In this document: one piece after another, positions 20,819 to 28,843 of the stretch
Position numbering within the stretch: the first letter of the stretch is position 1
Layout of the letters: each line of letters opens with the position of its first letter
From: Pseudomonadota bacterium
Lineage (GTDB): Bacteria > Pseudomonadota > Alphaproteobacteria > Sphingomonadales > Sphingomonadaceae
NCBI GenBank assembly: GCA_023433445.1
Contig: JAEZCS010000002.1
Coordinates: 1-47,889 of the forward strand
DNA: 47,889 bases
Direction of reading: 5' to 3'
Made by a program: the position numbers and the translations under genes
The notes under the pieces: model-generated
Told to the model about the DNA's origin: nothing
Database searches by the model: none
What the model saw: the letters and a program-made list of their open reading frames with translations, nothing else

Positions 20819-22043
20819 ACTGACGATCGACACCCCGGCGTGGCTGCTGCCGTTCCTTGTGCCGTCGCGCTACAAGGGCGCGCACGGTGGTCGCGGATCG
20901 GGCAAGTCTCACGCTTTTGCGGAATTGCTGGTGGAGCGCTGCGTTGCTGAAAAGACCTATGCCGTCTGCATCCGCGAGGTTCAGAAGTCCCTCGCCCAAT
21001 CGGTCAAGAAACTGATTGAGAACAAAATCGAGGCTTTGGGCGTCGGCCATCTGTTCGATGTGCAGCAGGCGGTCATTAAGACGCCGCACGGTGGCCTCAT
21101 CATTTTTCAGGGAATGCAGAACCACACCGCCGACAGCATCAAATCGCTGGAAGGCTATGACATCGCATGGGTGGAAGAGGCGCAGAGCCTTTCCCAGCGA
21201 TCCCTTGACCTGTTACGCCCGACGATCCGAAAGCCGGGCTCCGAACTGTGGTTCACATGGAACCCCTCACTTTCCACCGATCCGGTTGACGTTCTGCTGC
21301 GTGGAGAAAGTCCGCCGCCAGACGCGATTGTGCGACAAGCCAACTACCGCGACAATCCCTGGCTCCCCGATGTGCTGCGGGAAGAACTGGAATATGACCG
21401 CAGCCGCGACCCTGACAAATTCGCCCATATCTGGCTGGGCGAGTATCAGCGCAACAGCGAGGCGCGGGTGTTCCGCAACTGGCGGATCGAGGAGTGCGAG
21501 CCGCCTGCTGGAGTGACATTCCGCTTCGGCTCCGACTTCGGCTTCAGCGTGGACCCATCCTGTGCGCTGCGCTGCTGGATCGAGGGGCGTAATCTCTACG
21601 TCGATTATGAGGCCTATAGGATAGGCTGCGAGATTGATCAGTTGCCCGACCTGTTCATGTCTATTCCGGAGGCTGAGCGCTGGCCCATGGTGGCGGATAC
21701 GTCGCGACCGGAGACGATCAGCTATTTGCGGCGGCACGGTTTCCCGAAGATCCAACCCGCCATCAAGGGCGCGCGATCAGTTGAAGAAGGGATCGCCTTT
21801 CTCCAGTCGTTCGACATCATCGTGCATCCGCGCTGCGTGCATCTGGCCGATGAATTGACGCTCTACAGCTACGAGGTGGACGACCTGACCGGGGCTGTGC
21901 TGCCTAAGCTGGCCGACAAGGACAATCACCTCATCGACAGCCTGCGCTATGCCTGTGAGGGTGTGAGGCGGGCCGCTGCTGCCAAGCCAGCACCGAAGGT
22001 GACAGCCGCGCCAGTGAAGCGCACAGCGTTCAACCGGCGCTAG
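20802..22043 (+). CDS. terL: Terminase large subunit (PBSX family)
   Basis: 413 aa. An ATPase domain with Walker A GGRGSGKS (29-36) and Walker B IAWVEEAQ (121-128), followed by coupling motif FTWNPS. A C-terminal RNase H-like nuclease has SDFGFSVDPS and DKDNHLIDSLRYA supplying the acidic metal ligands. It translocates phage DNA into the procapsid through the portal and cuts it. The start ATG 20802 lies inside the end of the small-subunit gene. The terminase type implies headful packaging only by analogy. Confidence 0.95.
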   Translation: MLAKGELTIDTPAWLLPFLVPSRYKGAHGGRGSGKSHAFAELLVERCVAEKTYAVCIREVQKSLAQSVKKLIENKIEALGVGHLFDVQQAVIKTPHGGLIIFQGMQNHTADSIKSLEGYDIAWVEEAQSLSQRSLDLLRPTIRKPGSELWFTWNPSLSTDPVDVLLRGESPPPDAIVRQANYRDNPWLPDVLREELEYDRSRDPDKFAHIWLGEYQRNSEARVFRNWRIEECEPPAGVTFRFGSDFGFSVDPSCALRCWIEGRNLYVDYEAYRIGCEIDQLPDLFMSIPEAERWPMVADTSRPETISYLRRHGFPKIQPAIKGARSVEEGIAFLQSFDIIVHPRCVHLADELTLYSYEVDDLTGAVLPKLADKDNHLIDSLRYACEGVRRAAAAKPAPKVTAAPVKRTAFNRR

Positions 22044-22044
22044 A

Positions 22045-22055
22045 AAAGCATTAAT
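22045..22055 (+). promoter_or_regulatory. Late-block motif, copy 1
   Basis: AAAGCATTAAT, then CGCCCTACCC, in the 47-bp gap between terL and the portal gene, 36 bp before the portal ATG. It is identical in its 11-bp core to sites at 25128, 31565 and 36755. No consistent -35 is present, so if it is a promoter it needs a phage or activator-dependent polymerase. Confidence 0.55.
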
Positions 22056-22090
22056 CGCCCTACCCTTCTATCCATGCCTACCGTTCGCGC

Positions 22091-24259
22091 ATGGAACACG
22101 ACACCGCGCTTGATCAGGACAAGGCCGACAAGAACAGCGAACGGCTGAGCAAGGTCCATGAGCGCGCCCTGAAGCGCTTCGACGCCACCGCCGTTCCCCA
22201 GATGGAGATGCGGGCCGAAGCGCTGATGTGCCGCCGCTTCATCGCTATCCCCGGAGCGATGTGGGAAGGCCCATGGGGCGAGCAGTTCGAGAACAGCATC
22301 AAGGTCGAGATCGACAAGATCAGCCGTCGCGTTGAAAAGCTGGTTCAGGACTATCGCGAGAACCGCATCGTCCCCGACTTCCGCCCTGCTGGTGGCGAGA
22401 GTGACCAGGACACGGCCGATACGCTGGACGGCATCCACCGGGCCGATGATCACTATTTCAAGGCGCAGGAAGCGCGCGACAACGCATTCGAGGAAGCGCA
22501 GGCGGGCGGCTTTGGTGCTTACCGGCTGACGAACGATTTGGCGGACCCGTACGACAAGGACAGCGATGCGCAGCGGATCAATCCCGGCCTGCTGATTGCC
22601 GATGCTGACCAGCGGGTGTTCTTCGACGTGAACGCCAAGCGCTACGACAAGTCCGACGCCCGTTTCGCGTTCGTGCTGACGGCATATTCTCGCGATGCCT
22701 TTGCCGAAGAATATGGCGACGAGTTCGCTACCGATTGGCCAGAGCAGCGTCTGGCGGTCCATTATGGCTGGTTCCAGCCCGACATGGTCATCGTGTGCGA
22801 GTATTATGAGAAGGTGGACAAGGACGAGACGCTTTATGTCCTGACTCATCCGCTGCTGGACGATGAAGAGCGTTTCTGGTCGAGCGAGATCAGCGACGAT
22901 GAGTTGGCCGACCGCGAAGCGCAAGGTTGGGTCGTCGCGAAGAAGCGGCGCAAGCGCTGCCGGATCATGAAATACACCATGTCTGGCGCCGAAGTGCTGA
23001 TCGAGCATGGCCCAATCGCTGGTGACCGCCTGCCCATCGTGCCCGTCTATCACAAGCGCTGGTTCGTGGATAACATGGAGCGGTTCCGAGGCGCTGTGTC
23101 GAAGCGCATGGACGCCCAGCGGATCTACAACGCCAAGGTTTCCAAACTGGCTGAGACGGACAGCCTGAGTCCGAACGAGACGCCGATCTTTACGCCCGAG
23201 CAGATTGCCGGGCACGAAACCATGTGGATGGAAGCGAATATCAACCGCTCGCCGTATCTGCTGGTCAATCCGCTGATCGATGAAGCGACCGGGCAGATTG
23301 TGGCGACCGGACAGATTGGCAGCGTCACGCCTCCTACGCTTGCGCCCGTAACCGCGGCCCTGCTCCAGATCGCATCGGGCGACCTGACCGACGAGGATCA
23401 GGATGTTGACGAGGTGAAGGCGAACACCTCCGCTGAGGCCATGGACATCGCCGCCACGCGCGTTGACGCGAAGTCGGGCATCCCGCTCGATAACATGCGG
23501 CAGTCGGTCCAGTGCGAGGGCGAAATCTACCTTGGCATGTCGCGGGAGGTCTATTGGGAACCGGGCCGCGAAGTCGAGACGATGGATGAGGAAGGCGGTG
23601 ACGGCGTTGCTGTCCTGCATGAGGCGTTCACCGACAAGCACGGCGTCTTCCGCATCAGGAACGACATTGCGCGCGGCAAATACAAAGTGGTTTGCTCAGT
23701 CACTGAGGCGACGGCAACGCGCCGGGACAAGACGGTCAAGTCGTGCTTGAACACCGCGACTGTGGCTCAGGCTGCGGGCGATACCGAGCTTGCCACTGTC
23801 GCCACCCTGACCGCTGTCATGAACCAGGATGGCGAGGGCATGAACGATCTTCAGTCCTACGCCCGCAAGCGCCTTGTCGGCATGGGCGTTGTCCAGCCCA
23901 ATGAGGAAGAGCAGAGGGCCATGGAAGAGGCTGAGCAGAACCAGCAGCCCGACGCGACCCAGCAGGCGCTCTTGGCGCAGGCGCAGGAGTTTGAAGCATC
24001 GGCGGCGCTCAAGGGTGCCCAGGCTGAGAAGGCCATTGCAGATACTAAACTGTCTGGCGCCAAGGCAGTAGAAACGCTGGCGAGCGCCGCGCAGAAGGCC
24101 GCGCAGACCGGCCAGACAGTTCGCGAGACCCAGACGGTGGGTATGGAGGCGGCAAATGATACCGCGCATCAGCAGACGGGAGGTGATCTAGCATCTCGCA
24201 GCGCGGGGGATCGTCCCCGGATTGCCTTCGGTCGCGATCTCCCGGCTGACGCTGCATGA
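22091..24259 (+). CDS. Portal protein, P22 gp1-like
   Basis: 722 aa, close to the 725 aa of P22 portal and much larger than siphovirus portals. Features seen include RRFIAIPGAMWEGPWGEQFE, RVEKLVQDYRENRIVPDFRP, YHKRWFVDNMERFRGAVSKR and a long C-terminal Ala/Gln-rich helix (ALLAQAQEFEASAALKGAQA), equivalent to the P22 barrel. It forms the dodecameric ring through which DNA enters and leaves the capsid and to which gp4 docks. The order terminase-portal-scaffold-coat is that of P22. Confidence 0.94.
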   Translation: MEHDTALDQDKADKNSERLSKVHERALKRFDATAVPQMEMRAEALMCRRFIAIPGAMWEGPWGEQFENSIKVEIDKISRRVEKLVQDYRENRIVPDFRPAGGESDQDTADTLDGIHRADDHYFKAQEARDNAFEEAQAGGFGAYRLTNDLADPYDKDSDAQRINPGLLIADADQRVFFDVNAKRYDKSDARFAFVLTAYSRDAFAEEYGDEFATDWPEQRLAVHYGWFQPDMVIVCEYYEKVDKDETLYVLTHPLLDDEERFWSSEISDDELADREAQGWVVAKKRRKRCRIMKYTMSGAEVLIEHGPIAGDRLPIVPVYHKRWFVDNMERFRGAVSKRMDAQRIYNAKVSKLAETDSLSPNETPIFTPEQIAGHETMWMEANINRSPYLLVNPLIDEATGQIVATGQIGSVTPPTLAPVTAALLQIASGDLTDEDQDVDEVKANTSAEAMDIAATRVDAKSGIPLDNMRQSVQCEGEIYLGMSREVYWEPGREVETMDEEGGDGVAVLHEAFTDKHGVFRIRNDIARGKYKVVCSVTEATATRRDKTVKSCLNTATVAQAAGDTELATVATLTAVMNQDGEGMNDLQSYARKRLVGMGVVQPNEEEQRAMEEAEQNQQPDATQQALLAQAQEFEASAALKGAQAEKAIADTKLSGAKAVETLASAAQKAAQTGQTVRETQTVGMEAANDTAHQQTGGDLASRSAGDRPRIAFGRDLPADAA

Positions 24260-24332
24260 GTGATTTGTTCTGGCCAGACCCAACCCAAGCATGTAGCCTG
24301 TTCTCAATGTCTTAGTAGACGAGGATGGAAAG

Positions 24333-25061
24333 GTGCGGGAAAATGTTGCGTCGCTGATCCCTGAGGGGGGATCGACACTTGAGATAGGGCCGTGGTTCCG
24401 ACCGATAACTGCTGGAGAAAACGCCTCCTATTTCGATGTTCTCGACAAGGAACAGCTGAAGCAACGCGCGAGGGAAATCGGCTGGGACGACTCGGCGGTT
24501 CCCTATGTCGATTTTGTGTCTCCGACTGGCGATATGTCGATCATCAACAAGCAGTTCGACGCCTGCATCAGCAGCCACAATATCGAACACCAGCCCGACC
24601 TGATCCGCCATCTGCGCGAAGTTCATCGCATCCTGAAGGATGACGGGCTGTTCATCCTGATCATCCCCGACAAGCGTTATTGCTTCGATCACTTCCTTCC
24701 GGAAAGCACGGTAGCTGGCATCATCGATGCAATCGGTCGGACACGCCACACGCTCAAGAGCGTCATCGAGCATCGTGCGCTAATCACGCACAATGAATCC
24801 TGGCGGCACTGGATCGGCGATCATGGAGCGATCAATCTGACGAACGAGAACGTCGCGGCTGCGGTCGCTGAATATGAGAGCGCTGACGGGGCTTATATTG
24901 ATGTTCATTGCTGGCAGTTTACGCCGATCAGCTTCCGGCGCAACATGACCATCCTTCGCGATCTGGGCTATGTTCAATTCGACATTGTCGAGGTGCAGGA
25001 AACTCCATTCAACTCGATTGAGTTCATGGCGACGCTGCGGAAGGCCCCAACGCCGAATTGA
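24333..25061 (+). CDS. SAM-dependent methyltransferase inserted in the head module
   Basis: 242 aa; GTG 24333 after GAGGATGGAAAG. Class I Rossmann signature: STLEIGPWFRP (motif I, GxG-like), YFDVLDKEQL (motif II), FDACISSHNIEHQPDLIRHL (motif IV/post), REVHRILKDDGLFILIIPD. These features match methyltransferases found in surface glycan clusters rather than DNA methylases: there is no DPPY or PC motif. It lies between portal and scaffold, where P22 has nothing, and has its own terminator. It is probably a moron; the substrate is unknown, perhaps a cell-surface sugar. Confidence 0.82.
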   Translation: MRENVASLIPEGGSTLEIGPWFRPITAGENASYFDVLDKEQLKQRAREIGWDDSAVPYVDFVSPTGDMSIINKQFDACISSHNIEHQPDLIRHLREVHRILKDDGLFILIIPDKRYCFDHFLPESTVAGIIDAIGRTRHTLKSVIEHRALITHNESWRHWIGDHGAINLTNENVAAAVAEYESADGAYIDVHCWQFTPISFRRNMTILRDLGYVQFDIVEVQETPFNSIEFMATLRKAPTPN

Positions 25062-25086
25062 CGGCTTAGAACAATCCGCATGCAGG

Positions 25087-25123
25087 AAGGCTCTCACTAT
25101 AAAGGCGGGAGCCTTTTCTTTTG
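25087..25123 (+). terminator. Terminator after the methyltransferase
   Basis: AAGGCTC (25087-25093) pairs with GAGCCTT (25109-25115), followed by a T-rich run (TTCTTTT). It ends the methyltransferase unit and is followed within 5 bp by motif copy 2, so the scaffold-coat block can be transcribed separately. Confidence 0.82.
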
Positions 25124-25127
25124 CCTG

Positions 25128-25138
25128 AAAGCATTAAT
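25128..25138 (+). promoter_or_regulatory. Late-block motif, copy 2
   Basis: AAAGCATTAAT directly after the terminator, with CTACCC 13 bp downstream, 80 bp before the scaffold ATG. A promoter or module linker here would restart expression after the methyltransferase terminator. Confidence 0.55.
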
Positions 25139-25217
25139 AGCCCGTCCCCCCTACCCGCCCGTAATTTCCACCCATCGGCAACCGCCAGGCCGCAACTGGT
25201 GAGTGAATGGGTGGTAA

Positions 25218-26051
25218 ATGGCAGACTTCGAAGACGACACGCTCGAACTGACTGAAGAACTCGAAACCGAACAGGGGGACGAGCAGGAACAGGAAGGGCA
25301 GTCCGAAACGGAAGCCGAGCAATCGGCGGAAGATGAGGACGAGATTGTCGCGATCGAAGGTGAGGATGCGCCGTCCTCTGGAGAAGCTGATACCGGGCTG
25401 GTGAAGCATCTCCGCGCACAACTGCGAGAGAAGGCGAAGGAGGTTGAAACCCTCCGCAAGCAGGCCCCTCAACCGCAGGCTATCGAGGTAGGCGAGAAGC
25501 CAACCCTCGCTGGCTGCGATTATGACGAGGAAGCCTATGAAAGCCAACTCGACCAGTGGAAAGCTCGCAAGGCTCAGGCCGAAGAGCAGGCGCGGAACGC
25601 CCAGCAAGCCCAGCAGCAGATCGCGGAAGCATGGAGCCAGGAGCTTCAGAGCCATCACGAGAAGAAAGCGGCTCTCAAGTTCAGGGACGTGCAGGAGGCT
25701 GAAGACGTTGCCCTCGCCTCGCTGTCGGAAGTGCAGCAGGCGGTCATCGTCAAGGCGGCCGGAAACTCCGCGATGGTCATCTACACGCTGGGCAAGCACC
25801 CGGCGAAGCTGGCCGAACTCTCCAAGATTACTGACCCGATCAAGCTGGCCGTCGCAGTTTCGCAACTGGAAGGGAAAATCAAGGTGACGAAACGCGGTGG
25901 ACCGCCCGAGCCCGAACGCATCGCACGCGGTGGCGCGCCTGTGCAGGGCAAGGACAAGGAACTTGAGCGGCTTGAGAAGGAAGCTGACCGCACCGGGGAT
26001 CGCTCCAAGCTGATCGCCTACCGCGCAAAGCTGAAGGCTCAGGCGAAGTAA
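25218..26051 (+). CDS. Scaffolding protein, P22 gp8-like
   Basis: 277 aa between portal and coat, the P22 position. The N-terminal 60 residues are very acidic. A long coiled-coil/helical middle follows (LRAQLREKAKEVETLRKQ, WKARKAQAEEQARNAQQAQQ). The C-terminal ~35 residues are charged and basic (KDKELERLEKEADRTGDRSK, then YRAKLKAQAK), like the coat-binding helix-turn-helix of P22 scaffold. It guides procapsid assembly and is released before packaging. Sequence similarity in this family is low, so the call rests on architecture and position. Confidence 0.85.
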   Translation: MADFEDDTLELTEELETEQGDEQEQEGQSETEAEQSAEDEDEIVAIEGEDAPSSGEADTGLVKHLRAQLREKAKEVETLRKQAPQPQAIEVGEKPTLAGCDYDEEAYESQLDQWKARKAQAEEQARNAQQAQQQIAEAWSQELQSHHEKKAALKFRDVQEAEDVALASLSEVQQAVIVKAAGNSAMVIYTLGKHPAKLAELSKITDPIKLAVAVSQLEGKIKVTKRGGPPEPERIARGGAPVQGKDKELERLEKEADRTGDRSKLIAYRAKLKAQAK

Positions 26052-26105
26052 TCAAACTGCCTCTCCCGTCGAGATGACGGCACGGCCCTTAGATGGATTT
26101 TTCGC

Positions 26106-27392
26106 ATGGCTGTTAATACCCCGAAACAAGAGATCGTCGCCTTCGACAACATGCTGGAAGGCTTCGATGACATGCTCGTCATCGCCCAAGAGGTCGAGAA
26201 GTATAACATGCCGGGCGGCCCGCAGGGGCAGGCGCGCATGAACGACAAGATCTGGCGTCCTGTCCCCTACATCCCGGCTGTCTATGACGGCTTCGACCAG
26301 ACCAGCAACTTCGGCAACATCACGCAGCTTGCAGCGCCTATCAGCGTCGGCATCCACAAGTCCACGCCGGTTAGCATCGGCGCGAAGGATGGCCGCGACC
26401 AGGAAGCGATTGACCGCTATTTCCGTGACGCCGCTCTGTCGCTGGCGAGCCAGGTCAACCTCTCCTGCTTCAACGTCGCCGCGAACTGGGCAACGCTGGT
26501 CAGTAAGCGCACCGTGGCCGCAACCGGCTATGATGATCTTGCCGACATGTCCGCGATCATGGTTGAGCAGGGTGTGCCGAACTACGGCAAGAAGGCATTC
26601 TACTCGGCCCGCGATTACCTCAAGATGGCTGGCAACATTGCCAAGCCTGCGACCAGTGATAGCCCGCTGGCTCGTTCGGCCTATGAGCGCGCCTATGTGA
26701 AGAGCATCGGCAACTTCGACCTGTTCGAGAACGACCAGACGAAGATCCTGCCCGCTGCTGGCGCTACTGGCGTCACCATCACCAACACGCAGCCGCTCTA
26801 CTACACGCCTGTCGCTGCGAACTTCGACGTGGACGGCAATCCGACCAACGTTGACAACCGCGTTCAGACCATCTCGATCGCCGTCACCAGCGGCACGGTC
26901 AAGGTGGGCGATGCCTTCACCATCGCTGGCGTCAACTCGGTCCATCACATCTCGAAGAACGACACAGGCCAGCTCAAGACGTTCCGCGTTATGAAGATCG
27001 TCACCGGCGCTGGTGGCACCGGCACGGTCCAGATCAGCCCGCCGATCATCTCGGGCACCGGTGGCACGCGTCCAGAGGTAGAATACAAGAATGTGACGGC
27101 TGCACCGGCCAACGGCGCTGCAATCACCTTCCTGAACACCGTCGCAGCTCCTGTGAACATCTTCTTCCAGCAGCGCGCGATCGAACTGGTGCCCGGCACC
27201 TATGCGGTCAACCCCGACGATGGCTGGAATGTCGTTGCTCGCGGCACCACGCCGAAGCTCGGCCTGCCGATCACCTATGTCCGCCAGGGCAACATCAACG
27301 ACCTGAGCGCCAAGGCCCGTCTCGACATCGATTACGGCGTCGGCGCGCTTCAGCCGGAGATGATCGGGATGCAGCTCTTTAGCCAGAGCTAA
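26106..27392 (+). CDS. Major coat protein, P22 gp5-like
   Basis: 428 aa, matching the 430 aa of P22 coat. Landmarks include MLEGFDDMLVIAQEVEKYNM at the N-arm, DKIWRPVPYIPAVYDGFDQT, FNVAANWATLVSKRTVA and a C-terminal ARLDIDYGVGALQPEMIGMQ. An insertion region (~230-340) is rich in G, T and V (GDAFTIAGVNSVHHI) and may be the I-domain. It forms the icosahedral shell on an HK97 fold. Confidence 0.93.
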   Translation: MAVNTPKQEIVAFDNMLEGFDDMLVIAQEVEKYNMPGGPQGQARMNDKIWRPVPYIPAVYDGFDQTSNFGNITQLAAPISVGIHKSTPVSIGAKDGRDQEAIDRYFRDAALSLASQVNLSCFNVAANWATLVSKRTVAATGYDDLADMSAIMVEQGVPNYGKKAFYSARDYLKMAGNIAKPATSDSPLARSAYERAYVKSIGNFDLFENDQTKILPAAGATGVTITNTQPLYYTPVAANFDVDGNPTNVDNRVQTISIAVTSGTVKVGDAFTIAGVNSVHHISKNDTGQLKTFRVMKIVTGAGGTGTVQISPPIISGTGGTRPEVEYKNVTAAPANGAAITFLNTVAAPVNIFFQQRAIELVPGTYAVNPDDGWNVVARGTTPKLGLPITYVRQGNINDLSAKARLDIDYGVGALQPEMIGMQLFSQS

Positions 27393-27431
27393 ACGAACGC
27401 CGGGGGGCGCGACTGAAATCGGAGAGTTGAA

Positions 27432-27875
27432 ATGAACACGAAGACGACAACCACGCCCACCGGCGCCAAGCTGACGGAGAAGGAGATCAAGGACGCTCAG
27501 AAAGAGGGCGCCCTTGACTACATCAAGGAAGGTTCGGCTAATGCCATGGCAACGGACACCGGCACGACCGGCGATTTCGAAGCTATGGCGGAAGCTGAGA
27601 GCAAGCGCATCGCTCCTGATGCCAATACCACCTTTCTTGCTCCCCTGCTCGACCTGTCGGAAGACGACCTGAAGCGGCGTTTGACCGATGAAAGGGCCGA
27701 CGACTTCATTGCATTTGAGGATGCAAAGGGGCTGCTGGCTTTGGAGCGCGCGGGCAAGAACCGCACCAGCTATGTCAGGCTGCTCTGCGGCGTGCTGAAG
27801 GTGGATTCCCCCTACGAGGTAACGAATAGCGGGCCGCCCTACACGAACGACACCAGCAACATATCGGCCCTGTAA
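27432..27875 (+). CDS. Hypothetical virion-module protein, 147 aa
   Basis: ATG 27432 after GGAGAG. Thr-rich N-terminus, then an acidic helical body (LLDLSEDDLKRRLTDERADD, FIAFEDAKGLLALERAGKNR). It lies between coat and the gp4-like gene. Probably a capsid accessory or decoration protein by position; I do not recognise it. Confidence 0.6.
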   Translation: MNTKTTTTPTGAKLTEKEIKDAQKEGALDYIKEGSANAMATDTGTTGDFEAMAEAESKRIAPDANTTFLAPLLDLSEDDLKRRLTDERADDFIAFEDAKGLLALERAGKNRTSYVRLLCGVLKVDSPYEVTNSGPPYTNDTSNISAL

Positions 27876-27878
27876 GCG

Positions 27879-28106
27879 ATGGACGGTGCGGAATATCCAA
27901 AGGCGCTCTACGCTGATGGTGGTGATGCCCTGATTTGGGGAAAGCCTGTCCGCACCGTCATTGCTTCTGATGCTGATGAAGAGAAGGCGCTGCGCTCCAA
28001 AGGCTGGCGTCTTCACCCTATTGCGAACCCCTTAGATCATGATGGTGACGGAAAAGCTGGCGGATCCCTGCCGCGCCGCGCCCGCGCCCAGGCTGGAAAG
28101 CGCTAA
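27879..28106 (+). CDS. Small head-module protein, 75 aa
   Basis: ATG 27879, three bases after the previous stop, ending in TAATG with the next gene. Product: YPKALYADGGDALIWGKPVR, then a C-terminal DHDGDGKAGGSLP, an Asp/Gly loop common at the end of small phage head proteins and possibly calcium-binding. No firm function. Confidence 0.58.
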   Translation: MDGAEYPKALYADGGDALIWGKPVRTVIASDADEEKALRSKGWRLHPIANPLDHDGDGKAGGSLPRRARAQAGKR

Positions 28107-28843
28107 TGTCCATTTCCTGGGGCAGCAAAGACCCTGATGAGGTCCGCAGCTATTCCTATAGCTGGCTCGGCCGCCTGAACGGAGGCGAGATCGCCACCGC
28201 CACGCTTGAGGTGAAGTGCGGCACGGCCACACTGTCCAACGTCGCCAATACCACCACCGGCATCTCCGCCACCGTCTCAGGAGGCAAGGCTTGCGAACAG
28301 GTGGAACTCATCTCCCGCATCGTTACCGCAGGCGGCGAGACGCTAGAGGAAACCATTCTTCTCTCCATCGAGCCGAGCGCGTGGAGCAATCCCGGCCCTT
28401 CCACATCGACCAAGCGGCAGATTGTGGAGATGGCCTATGAGGAATGCTCACTGGCGGGCTACGAGTTCAATGTCACGCCACAGGAGCTATTCAGCGGCCT
28501 GCGCAAGCTCGACGCGCTCATGGCGCAGTGGCGGCAGTCGTCCAAGGACCTGAATTACAACTTTCCTGCGAAGTTCGGTGACGGCGATCTGGAGGATTAT
28601 TCCGGCATCCCTGATGCTGCGGTCAACGGCGCTGCGATCAGCCTGGCAATGGCCATTGCGCCTGCGATGGGCAAGCAGATGAGTGCGGAAAGCCGTGGGC
28701 GCTTGTCCAAGGCTATGACGGTCATCTCCGCGCTTGGTGCGCAGCGGGTGTGCCAAGGATGGGGCCGCAGCACTGTTGCGGGCGCGGGCAACCGCCGCTT
28801 TGGCACCAACGCACCCTTCATGCCGACGCGGAGGCGCTGGTGA
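28106..28843 (+). CDS. Head-completion adaptor: Ig-like domain fused to P22 gp4-like domain
   Basis: 245 aa. Residues 1-~90 (WGSKDPDEVRSYSYSWLGRL, then TGISATVSGGKACEQVELIS, RIVTAGGETLEETILL) match the beta-sandwich of phage fibre-tail adaptor proteins. Residues ~95-245 match P22 gp4: STKRQIVEMAYEECSLAGYE, FNVTPQELFSGLRKLDALMA. P22 gp4 alone is ~166 aa and forms the ring below the portal. Two usually separate proteins are thus joined here. The reading frame is continuous, with no sign of an internal start. Confidence 0.82.
   Translation: MSISWGSKDPDEVRSYSYSWLGRLNGGEIATATLEVKCGTATLSNVANTTTGISATVSGGKACEQVELISRIVTAGGETLEETILLSIEPSAWSNPGPSTSTKRQIVEMAYEECSLAGYEFNVTPQELFSGLRKLDALMAQWRQSSKDLNYNFPAKFGDGDLEDYSGIPDAAVNGAAISLAMAIAPAMGKQMSAESRGRLSKAMTVISALGAQRVCQGWGRSTVAGAGNRRFGTNAPFMPTRRRW

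Noticed and set aside
22040..23641. 533-aa open frame antisense to the portal gene
   Set aside because: The plus strand encodes a full P22-like portal. The antisense frame is open because of codon bias in GC-rich DNA and has no domain.
26052..28016. 654-aa open frame antisense to coat and neighbours
   Set aside because: It lies opposite a clear coat protein and two further coupled genes; its product is low in structure and Arg/His-rich, typical of a shadow frame.
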